Shown here: one piece after another, positions 23,201 through 32,399 of the stretch
Layout of the letters: each line of letters starts with the position of its first letter
Numbering within the stretch: the stretch's first letter is position 1
Source: Cafeteria roenbergensis
Taxonomy: Eukaryota; Sar; Bigyra; Bicosoecida; Cafeteriaceae
Length of the DNA: 64,000 bases
NCBI GenBank assembly: GCA_008330645.1
Contig: VLTN01000059.1
Span: 155,309 to 219,308 of the forward strand
Direction: 5' to 3'
Notes under the pieces: generated by a model
Database searches by the model: none
What the model was told of the DNA's origin: nothing
The model's input: only the letters and a program-made list of their open reading frames with translations
Program-made: the position numbers and the translations under genes

Positions 23201-26200
23201 CGTCTCCAGGCACGTCGCTGCGGGGCGGGGTGATCCAGACTGCGTCCGGGCACCGCCTCCCTGGGGTCCCGTGGACGAAACCGCCGCTGCTCGCCGGGAA
23301 GGGCAGGGACGCGTCCGGCATCGGCATGTCGTCCCTGCAGCTGGCGCAGCAGCGCGCTGTCGGCTCGCCAGTGCCCGATCCGCCAGCAAGCCGGAGCGAA
23401 CGGTCGGGGCGCCGGTGCCCCCGCTGCGGGGGCAGGTCCGGGCAGAAATCGCACCGCTCCAGCCGCGACAGCTGCTGCGGGGGCCGGGGCAGCTGCTGGC
23501 GCCGCTTCCGGCGTCGGAGGCGCCGCTTCTGGCGGCGGAACGTGACCCGTCCGCTGAGCGCGCGCTGGCAAGCGATCGAGGAGTGGTACTGGGGGCTGGA
23601 CCCGCGCTTCGACGACGAGCACACTGAGGCCGTGTTCCAGGCGCTGCGCATGCGCCGCACCTACCGGTCCGTGCGCGGCGTCCTGCCCGTGCTTGTCGTC
23701 ATGTCGGTCGCGCTGCTTGCCTTGGCGTCTCTGGCGCTGTTCAAGTACGACGCCTGGGTGATTCTCCCCCTCGTCACGGGCGTGGGCAGTGTCCTGGCGA
23801 TGCTGCGCGTCATCCAGCGGCACTCCCGAGAGTTCAGTGACTCTCCCAAGGCCGGCCACGGGCTTGCATCTGCTGACGGGAGGACGCCCGCCGACTCGAG
23901 CCACAGGCACGCGCACGGCGCGGACGACGAGTTGGAGGATGCCATCGCTGGCGCCGCGGGCGGCGAGGACGTGTTCGACGCGACCGATGGGATGTTTCGC
24001 GACGACGGCACGCTCTCCGGCGACCTGGGGGGCTTTGCGCAGGACGAGAGCCCCCACGAGGCGGCGCAGCGCGCGATGAACGCGGAGCGCCAGCGCATGT
24101 TGGCTGGGCAGCAGCTCGGCCGCGGCCAGGCCAGCGGCCCAGGCGGCCCATCGGCTTCAGCGAGCTGGCAGCAGGGCGGCGGGCACGACCAGCTTGTCGC
24201 TGTATCCTCGCAGCCGCTGGTGGGCGACGCGACGGCCAGCCACGGCCTGCTCCGCCCGCCGCCGCCCGCGCCGGGAGCCTCGCCGCGGCTGTTCGACGGA
24301 GAAGTTGGCGGCCAGCGGCACACGCCGCCGGACGCCAAGACGGCGCCGGCCAGCGCGCTACGCTCCCCGTTTGCGTACGGGCCACAGGTTCAGACGGCAG
24401 CAGCCGGCGAGGAGGCATTCCCCGAGTCTGGGTCGTCAGTCATCGCGATGACGCCCGACGTCACCGCGGCGTCTGCGCGGGGGCTGGTGCACCTGCGCGT
24501 CTCAAGCGGTCGCGGGCGAGGCGACTCGGCCGCGCAGCCTCTCCTGCCCAGCCACGACGGCTCGATTGACAACTTTGCGCCCGAGGTGCTGTCGGCGCCC
24601 GTCGGCCACAGCGAGGCGGTGCTTGCTGCGGGCAGCGCGCTCTCGAGCATCGAGGGGGCGTCTCCGCGCGTCCGACGCGGCGCCCGGGAGAGCGGCCTTC
24701 TGCCGCGGTCAGCGTCCGGCGCCGGCGCCGGCGACGGCGACGGCCCCGGCGCTGGCCCCGGGGCGGTGGGGCGGCACAGGCCCACTGCGTCGGCGGCTTC
24801 CTCCTTTGGCAGGAGCGAGGGAGCCATCGGATGCGTGGACGGGTCGGCCACCCACTCGGAGGCGGCGATGCTGCGCGCCACCTCGGGGCCCGTCGAATCG
24901 CTTGGCGCCGGGCCAGCGGCTCACTCGCACCGGAGCGGGCATTCCCACGCTGGGATGCACAGCGTCCCCCGGCACAGCACGGCTACGAGCAAGCGCAGCA
25001 GTCGCAAGCCGCGCCCGTCGGTGGGCGGCGCGGCCACCTTCTTGACGCCCTCCTTGTCCGGGCAGGGCTTCGGCTCAGCGACGGCGCTTCCAGGCTTTGC
25101 GGAGCGGGGCGTCTCGAGCGGCGGCGTGCTCAACTCCTCCTTCACAGGCAGTGGCCGGGTCCGCCACTCGGCGGCCTCTGAGCTCCCGGGGATCACGGGC
25201 CGGGGGGATGCTGGGTCCCTCGGCGCCGGGCAAAAGACACCGCACCGGGCGCGCGGATACACGGTGGACTCTGAGCTCTCAACCATGGTGGACGCCGAGG
25301 CGCTGTCGCTTCGCGCCAAGGGCGCCAAGGCCGTGGCGAAGGGGCAGCGGCTTGGCGGGCGGGAGAGGAGCGGGTCGGGGGCGTTCAGCGCCAGCGGGTA
25401 CTCCGACGGCAGGCGCAGCGGGGCGGGCGACAGCGGCTTCCGCAGCGGCAGCATGACGGTCAAGGGCAGCGCTGCTGGGGGCCTTGCCTCCTCGGGCAGC
25501 CCGCGAATGAGCCGATCTCAGACTGTGCAGCCCGGGGCCACCAGCGGCGACGGCGTTGCCTCTTCCAGCCCCAAGCGACGGCTTGCGAGGCGGGGGCTGT
25601 CCTCAGCCTCGCCACGCGCCCAGCTGCGCGCGGCTCCCCGCCAGAGACCCGCCGGCTCGGAAACCTCTAGCGGACACGAGGCGGGCGCGGCCGCGCAGGG
25701 CAGCTCCCCGCGCAACAGCGGCGGCAAGGTCGAAGAGCGGCACCCGCCCCCCTCGCCAGGGAACTCGGCCGTGTCCCGGGGCTCGCGCGTTTCCGCTGCG
25801 CTGCCCTCCGGGGCATCCCCCGCGCCCATCGACCGCGCGAGCGCCAGGAGAGCCCTGGCCAAGCGCCAGCAGCGCAAGCACACGAGCAGGGTGCAGGCCG
25901 GACGCGCAAGCGTGGTGGACGCCCTGGGAGCCGGATCCGCTGGCGTAGCGGCAAGTCCCATCCACCCCCTCGCAGGGCCGGCCGGCCGGTCGCCGCACTC
26001 TGGCCAGCTTGCCGCCGGCGCAGGGTCAGAGCACGGCTCGGACTCCTCGCGCTCCCACAGCGTGGGCCGGAGCGGCGTGGTGGGCGCCGCGAGCGGGTCC
26101 AGCAGCTTCGCCAAGGGCAACGTTGCCATGGTCTCGGGGAGGCACTCCGCCGCTCGGTCGCGCAGCTCCTCGCCCCGGGCGAGCGCGCACGGGAGTGGCG

Positions 26201-29200
26201 TCCCCCCTCTGCCCAGCGGGTCCCCCGTCCCCGCGCAGGGCGCGGACCGGGCTCGCTTGCGCAGCAGGAGCGGAGATGGCGCGGCGGGCCGCGTCTCGCC
26301 TCCCCGCCCTCGTATCATCGGCACCGACTCCTCGCATCGCTTTCCCGGTCACCGCATCGCTCACATCAGCGACGGGTCGGACGTCGCCGCGGAGGTCGGT
26401 CTGGTGCCCTCGCCCGTGGGCGACGGCGCCTCCGGCGCTGCGGCTTCCCCGGCAGAGGCCGTGTTCGGCTCCAAGGTGCGCGCCTCTCGCAAGGGCTCCC
26501 CGGTGCCGCTTCATCCGGGGGCGAATAAGTCCTGGGCGAGCGGCCATTTCGCGGCCGCCTCAAAGGACTCGCAGGCCCCCGACACCCCGGCCGACGGGCC
26601 GGACGCGGGCGGCCTAAAACGGCGCACGGCCACGGCTCCGCCGGGCGCTTCCGTGTTTGCGCTCCGCACCGTGCAGTCCGCGACGCTCACTCCCGCGGCC
26701 CGTATCCTGGAGGGAACTGAGATCGCCGCGAGCGGCTCGCCCCACGCGCGGCGCAACGTTGCGCTGGCGTCCGGCTCCTCCGGCGCGCTGTCCAGCATCG
26801 CGGCGCGCCAGGCAGCCGTGGCCGCGGCAGGGACATCGACGTCCGACATGTCTTCGCAGCCGACTGGGCCCATCGTGGCCTCCTCCGGAGGGACGGCTCG
26901 TGGCGGCAGCAAGCTCGCGGGCAACTCGTCGGCGACCACAGTGCAGGGCTATGCCGACAAGCAGGGCGGCACGCAGCAGGGCGTCCGTCGCGGAGGCCGG
27001 GTCCCCCAGGCTCGGAGGCCGGGCTTCGGCTTTGAGGGAACGTCAGCATCGGACAGCCAAGGCCCGGACACCAGCGAGCGGGTGCCCACGGGCCCGGGCG
27101 GCAGCGCGGTGGGCTCCAGCATCGGCAGCGGCGACGGGCTGCGCCGGCAGGGCGGCGCGGCGGCGGGCGCGCAGAACCCGCGTCTCGGCTCCCCGGTGGA
27201 TTCCACGGGCTCCCGGCCGCCGATCCGGATGGAGGCAGTCGCTGAGGCACCGGCGGGGACTGCGGGTCACAGCGCTGCCGGGCCGGCGGCCGGCGGGGCT
27301 GCTGCCCCGCTGAGCAGCGTTCGCGACCAAGCCGCAGTCGCGGCCGGCACGGACGATCTCGCCACCCCACCGGCGCCCGTGTCTGACCACGTTGCCCCAT
27401 CGAGCAGGCCAGGCATTGAGCGGCCAAAGCTGGACATCGACGCGATGCACACGTCCGGCTCTGCCCCTGGCCAGCAGGGGGCGGGGAGGGAGCACCCCGC
27501 TTGGATGCACTCGCCGACGGGGCGCGGACCCGCCGCAGCCTCCCCAGGGCACGCCTCCCTGGGGCACGCCTCCACCGCGCCAGACCCTTCGTCCAAGTGG
27601 TCGTGGCGGGGGAACAGCCCGGCGAACCAGCGGCCCAACGGCATCGTCTTCGCGTCCAGGGTCGACCAGCAAAGCGCCCCGGTTCACAGCTTCGCAGAGT
27701 CCGGAGGGGGCGGCTCTGCCGTCCGCGGCGACCAGAGCACCACGGACGGCATCGGGCAGCTCCACTCGACCAGGTATGCAAACGCGCGCAGCCGTGCCTG
27801 GGTCGTGCGCCGCGGCGCCGCCCGCTCCACCGCCGACGTCGTTTGCGCGTGGCTTGCCGCCCGCTGCGGCGCGGTGGCGTCCCGCGTGCCCGGCTGCAAG
27901 CACGCGCTGGAGGCGGACGCCGTGCTGGCGGGCCTCGTCTTCATGCTCCACACGTCTGTTTGCTGCACAATTGTGGCCAAGGAGTTCCTCGGATACCCCT
28001 CCATCGCGCCCATCGTGGCCGCCATGGGCGACGGAGGCCTCAACGACCCGCTCACGGGCGGCAGCGGCACGGCGGAGCAGGCCTCCCTCTTGTCCTCCCA
28101 GGCCGCCTGCGTTCACTCGGTGCCCGTGCCCCTGGTGTTCATGTTCGCTCTGCCCCTCCTGCCCTTCAGCTCGGGCGCCATGGCCACGCTCTCCCTCGGC
28201 GGCGCGCTCTCCGTGCTGGTCGCCCGCGCCATCTTCGGCCTCCTCGACCCTACCGCCTGCCTTCCGGCAGAGCTGGCTGCCACCGTCCTGATGCTCTTCG
28301 TCCCCCTCTTCTTCGCCGTGTTCGACGCTGCGGGGCAGGAGTCGCAGGACCGCCACGCGCTCCTGCAGCGGCTCGCGTCGCGCCGCGCCAAGACGCAGGC
28401 CGACGGCGTGCTCGAGCAGCTCCTCCCCACCCACGTGAACGAGAAGCTCCGGCGCAACGAGCCGGTTCCATTCGAGATCCACCCCAACGACGTGGTCATG
28501 CTTTGGGCGGACCTCGTCGGTTTCACGGCCCTGTCCTCGTCCCTGAAGCCGCACCAGGTGATGGCGATTCTGAACGCGCTGTACAGCCGGTTTGACGCGC
28601 TGGTGGAGCGCGCACACCTGTGGAAGGTGGATACGATCGGAGACGCGTATGTTATCATCGGCGGCCTGGTGGACAGCCACCAGCTGCGGCCGGGAGAGGC
28701 GCCCCCGCGCAGCGACATGCCAGGGCCCGAGCTGGTAGAGCGGCTCTTCGGCGTCGCGACTAGCATGCGGGAGCAGGTGCGGGCCGTGGCCCAGGCCACG
28801 GGTCAGGACATTGGTATTCGCATCGGCATCCACAGCGGGCCCGTCGCCACTGGCATCATCGGCACGCTGCGGCCGCGCTGGCACGTGTTCGGCCCCACCG
28901 TGCTGGAGGCGGAACACATGGAGAGCGAGGGCCGCCGCAGCTGGATCCAGGTGTCGGAGGCGGCATTCCGCCTCTACAACATGCGCGGCTTCAGCCTGGT
29001 GGAGCGCGTCCGACACCCCGAGGCGGTGGTCCGCCCCACCCCGCCGGTGAACGAGTACGGGGAGCCGCTGGCGCCCCCTCCGCAGCCGCGCATCGCGCTC
29101 CCGCCCGTGGACGAGGCGGCGCTCCCGGGGCCGCTTCCCAAGTGGCTCGACGCCCAGGAGGCCGCGGAGGCAGCCGTGGAGGCCAGGGAGGCCGAGGCCG

Positions 29201-30213
29201 CCGCTGCCAACGGCGGCAGGCACTGGGTGCGGCCGCCCCGCATGGACGGGGCCGGCGCCATCTGGTCCTTCTGGCTGCACCCGAACGAGGGGCCGCCGGC
29301 GGCCTCGGCAGTTCCCGGCGGCGGCGGCGCCGGGGCGTGGGGCGGCCCCGGAGGAGGCAACTTGCCCCAATCCCACGCCCTGCCGCCCTCCCCTGCAACC
29401 GCTGCCGCCAACTTCGGCGACGCGCTGGCTCTGCCGCCGTACCTCACGGCTCTGGCACCGCCGATCGACCCCATGTCGGACGTTGCGACGCGCGCCGTGA
29501 CCACGACTCACGTGACGCAGGCCGTGGCGCCCCCCATGCCACCAGCCGCCCCGTCCGCAGCATGGGCCCCATCGCCGCCGGGCGCCCCGGCGGGCGCAAT
29601 GCAGACCAGCGGCCCCGCGTTCGCTGGGGCCAACAGCCCCCTGGCCCGGGCGCTGGCGTCCATGGCGGCGGCCGGGGGCGATTCCACGACCGGATCCTCG
29701 CCTCCTGGCATCGAGTGGGGAGCGCACGCGCCCCATCCGGCGGCGCGGCCGCGCATTGAGGCCCCTGCCCCGCCAAGCGGCCCCCGTGTCCCTTTCGGCG
29801 GCTCCCAGCCGGCGCCCAGCGCTGCAGGGGCGTTCACGGTGCCGACCATTGACACGGCCGCGTCACAGGCTGGCCAGCCCAAGCCGGCGCAGCTACAGGG
29901 CGATGCCCGGGCTGCTCGCGACGCCACTGCCCCTCCAGCCACGGGAGCAGCCTTCAAGGCCCGCGACCACGCCGCGGCCGGCCCCTCCGCTGCCGGCGGC
30001 CGCCGCGGGAGCGGCCCCGTCATCGGCCCGGGCGGCGAGCAACTCCGGCCCGCCCAGAGCAGTGTGCGAATGTTCCTGCAGCAGGGAACCCTCGCCAACG
30101 TGGCGCCCGGCCACCTCCTCGCTGCCTCGCGGGGCACTGCTGGTGTGGCGGGCGCGCGCGGCAGCCAGTCCCCCGAGGCAGCCGCCCCTGCGCCTGCGGC
30201 TCGCCAGCTCTGA
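10496..30213 (+). CDS. Giant two-domain class III nucleotide cyclase (6,477 residues)
   Basis: Two exons: 10496-11912 and 12197-30213 (intron 11913-12196; the split codon restores MVAAGIPDEAED across the cyclase fold). The second exon is 18 kb with no stop. Order: acidic N-terminus; six predicted helices (nt 10870-11580); catalytic domain C1 (residues ~410-560); about 3,700 low-complexity Ser/Gly/Arg/Ala residues; two helices (nt 23671-23806); about 1,370 more disordered residues; four helices (nt 27910-28330); catalytic domain C2 (residues ~5900-6070); Pro/Ala tail. C1 has Tyr419 and Asn466 at the two metal-Asp positions but keeps Asn539 and Arg543 (FGDTVNTASRM). C2 keeps Asp5911 (WADLVGFT) and Asp5955 (TIGDAY) but has Leu6042 and His6046 in place of Asn and Arg. 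One composite site is therefore expected. Whether it makes cAMP or cGMP is undecided: C1 has Glu462, which is guanylyl-type, but Arg532 at the second selectivity position. Confidence 0.85.
15930..16140 (+). other. Coiled-coil segment inside the cyclase linker
   Basis: Residues about 1718-1788 form a Glu/Lys/Gln/Ala-rich heptad-like helix (RRLSQQRLEEAKRQLESAK, then EAALLAAEQELA) within otherwise disordered sequence. It is one of few predicted structured islands in the linker and could mediate dimerisation. Confidence 0.5.
18740..18970 (+). other. Non-repetitive folded island in the cyclase linker
   Basis: Residues about 2655-2731 (from ETAQGFRFAQMLSRVAGELL to YLMRYQQRALKRQLDLRA) have normal amino-acid composition and hydrophobic periodicity, unlike the Ser/Gly/Arg-rich surroundings. 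They probably form a small helical domain. No family was recognised. Confidence 0.45.
20173..20237 (+). repeat. In-frame hexanucleotide repeat encoding (Pro-Ala)n
   Basis: A CGCGCC-type hexamer is repeated about ten times inside the cyclase exon. It encodes an alternating Pro-Ala rod of roughly twenty residues in the linker. Such repeats change length readily; the hexamer unit preserves the frame. Confidence 0.9.
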
Positions 30214-30839
30214 CCTGCGCGGCTTCTTGGACCGCCCCGCTGTCAGCGCCCAGCGTGTGCGTATCATCTTGCAAGCTTCTTGGCATGCTTTTGCAGCAGC
30301 GAATCCGAAACGCTCGCAGCAACTCTTTTGTGTGTATGTGTCTGTGTGTGTGTGCGAGGTGCAGCCCTGCGGGTGTTCGCCTCGCTCTTGTTTGCCCGTT
30401 GTGCGACGAAAATTGTGCTCTGAGGCAAGTCCGCCGTGCACTGACGCCACTCGCTCTTGCCTCTGTCGCGCGCTCGAGCACCACCCCGAAGCCGCTCTTG
30501 GTGACGACTTCCCCAGGCTGCTGCGTCCCTGACCGCCTGCCGGGCTTGGGGTTCCGTGAACGCGCTGGGGTTCACCGGCTCCCGCATCGAAGCATCGAGC
30601 GAGGGTCTCTGGCTGCGTGGTCGGGCTTGGCGTTGGCCTTGGCATGGGCTGCGAAGGCCAAGCCTGATCTCGTTCCAGGCAAGAATGCAATTGCCCGCAC
30701 ACACACACACACACTGACGGGAGGCGACCTCCGACGAGCGGAGCCACCGCATGGCCTCATCTGCGGCCACGGCGGCCGGCCCGCCTGCAGCCGCCCCCGC
30801 CTGTGGCTGCTGACTGAAAGAGAAAGACACGCCCGCGGA
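30214..30839. other. Shared 3' gap between cyclase and MRPL32
   Basis: The gap of 626 bp lies between the convergent 3' ends. It has a TG-rich microsatellite (about 30328-30357) and a short CA run (about 30698-30715). GC content is a little lower than in neighbouring coding sequence. No coding exon or RNA gene was seen. Confidence 0.55.
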
Positions 30840-31696
30840 TCAGTCCGACTTGCCGTCCGTGCCCTTGGCCGCGGCGGCCTCCTTCTTCGTGCCGGTGGTC
30901 CTGGCGGCGGACGGACCCAGCTCCGCCGAGTCCTCTGGGGACTGGTTGACAAAGTCTGCGTACCGCACCTTGTCGCGCTTCGGCACGGGGATCCGCAGCC
31001 TGCGGCAGCAGCACCGAGGACAGGAGAGCAGGAGCAGCTGGGTGGGGGGAGCACGAAGGCTGCGGCGCGCGGGCCCGCAGAGACAAGGCGCATCACACTC
31101 CCTCGCAGCGCTTTGCGGCGAGGCCTCACTTCTTCATTGCGCAGACGCAGAGGTGGTGCCGCAGCTTGAGCCAACCCTCGTCGCAGTTGGGGCACGGGTA
31201 GAAGTGCTGCTTGTTCACGGCCTGCTTGCTGCTGTCCATCTGCCGCATGCGCTTGCGGGAGTAGCTCTTCTGCGGCGCGCAGGCCGAAGCGGAGGCGACG
31301 GGGGAGGAGCAACGCCGTAGGCGACCGCACACGGCAGCAGCCCACACGCTGGGGGGCAGCGGGCAGCGGAGGCGGCGCGGGAAGCGCGCCCCAGACGGCG
31401 AGGCGCGGCCGAGCCAGGCCGCAGCGTTGACGCCTCACCTTGCGCTTCGGCACGGCGAGCCACAGCGCCTGGCGGAAGACCTCAAGGGGGTCCGCGGCGG
31501 CGCTGCTGCCCAGATCGCTCCCCGACGTGGAGGCCATGGCCCCCTCCAGCGCGAAGGGCAGGGCGTCGTCGCGGCCGGGCGCAGACGCGGAGCGCACTGC
31601 CGTCGAGGCTGCCGCGAGCCAGCTGGCGCCCGCGTGCCGGGCCAGCGCTGCCGCGGACGACACGCGGATGCCGAACATGGCCGCTCGGACGGCCAT
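30840..31696 (-). CDS. MRPL32: Mitochondrial large-subunit ribosomal protein bL32m
   Basis: Three minus-strand exons: 31696-31439, 31269-31130 and 30999-30840 (introns 31270-31438 and 31000-31129, both with GTGAGG donors). The protein is 185 residues. The first ~65 residues are an Arg/Ala/Ser-rich presequence. Mature bL32 starts in LWLAVPKRKKSYSRKRMRQ, spliced exactly across intron 1. The zinc-ribbon half is HFYPCPNCDEGWLKLRHHLC, where a CxxC is followed by CVC instead of the usual CxxC, so the fourth ligand is displaced or lost. Exon 3 (LRIPVPKRDKVRYADFVNQ) continues the family pattern and ends in a Lys/Ala tail. In yeast and animals this protein is matured by the m-AAA protease. The alternative start at 31678 would shorten the presequence by six residues. 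Confidence 0.9.
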
Positions 31697-32399
31697 GGCT
31701 GCCTGGGCGCCGCTGCGGGCCCGGGGGCGCGAGTGCGCGGCAGCGGGAGCGCCGCCCTTCGGCGCATCAGCGCCCATCTCGCTGCGACGACGAATTGCTG
31801 GCCGGCCGGGCAGAGCCCTCCTCGCTTGCGGACTTGGCGTGTTGCCCTCGTCCAGATTGCGCGCATACCGCAGGCTTCCCGCGACCCGCTCGGGCCAGGC
31901 TGCCGAGCAGACCAGGCTCGTCAGGCTCCTGCTCGGCGCCGGGCCGTTTGCGGCTTGGAGCGCCAGCCCCAGCCCGCACAAGAGTCCTGCGCAATGGCGT
32001 TTGCGCTGCTCCCCGGCCTTCACGCCCAAGGCGTGCGTGCCGTGCGTGACAGCGCCAAAGTGGTCGCGCGCATCCAGCAGGCCCCTCCGTCTCGGCGCCG
32101 GGATGCGCTTGCGTGGTGCTTCAACGCGGCGGTGAGCAGCTGCGGCGCGCCCCATTTGCACTTGCGAGTCGATGTTTACGCGGCAGACTCGCCGTCTGGC
32201 GTCGCGCGCGCGGCAGGCGCAGGTGCTCTGCTGTTGAGATCCCACGGGGGGGGGGGGGGGCGGCCCGGCGGCCGGTTTGCGGCTCCGGCGCCACACAGGG
32301 TTGCGGCGGTGCTTCTCAACACGTGCGGCTCCGCGGCTCCCTCGCTGTTGCCTGGCCGGTTCGCTCTCGCAGTCATCGACAAACGTCACCTGCTGTGTG
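31697..32399. other. Divergent intergenic region between MRPL32 and a membrane-protein gene
   Basis: These 703 bp separate two divergent start codons, so both promoters lie here. A run of 15 G (32246-32260) sits about 140 bp upstream of the plus-strand ATG. The open frame continues upstream of both chosen starts without stops, because stop codons are rare at this GC content; that is not evidence of coding. No other feature was seen. Confidence 0.5.

Noticed and set aside
27043-29736. 897-codon open frame on the minus strand
   Set aside because: It overlaps the C2 cyclase domain and its helices, which are clearly conserved on the plus strand. The antisense product is His/Arg/Gly-rich without motifs.
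10496-30213. P-type ATPase-like domain as in ciliate and apicomplexan guanylyl cyclases
   Set aside because: No DKTGT motif or ATPase helices are present. The sequence before C1 is only a six-helix cassette.
30572-32389. 605-codon minus-strand frame as one protein
   Set aside because: Only its middle encodes bL32m exon 1. It reads through introns and out of frame over exons 2 and 3, which continue the ribosomal-protein family in other frames.
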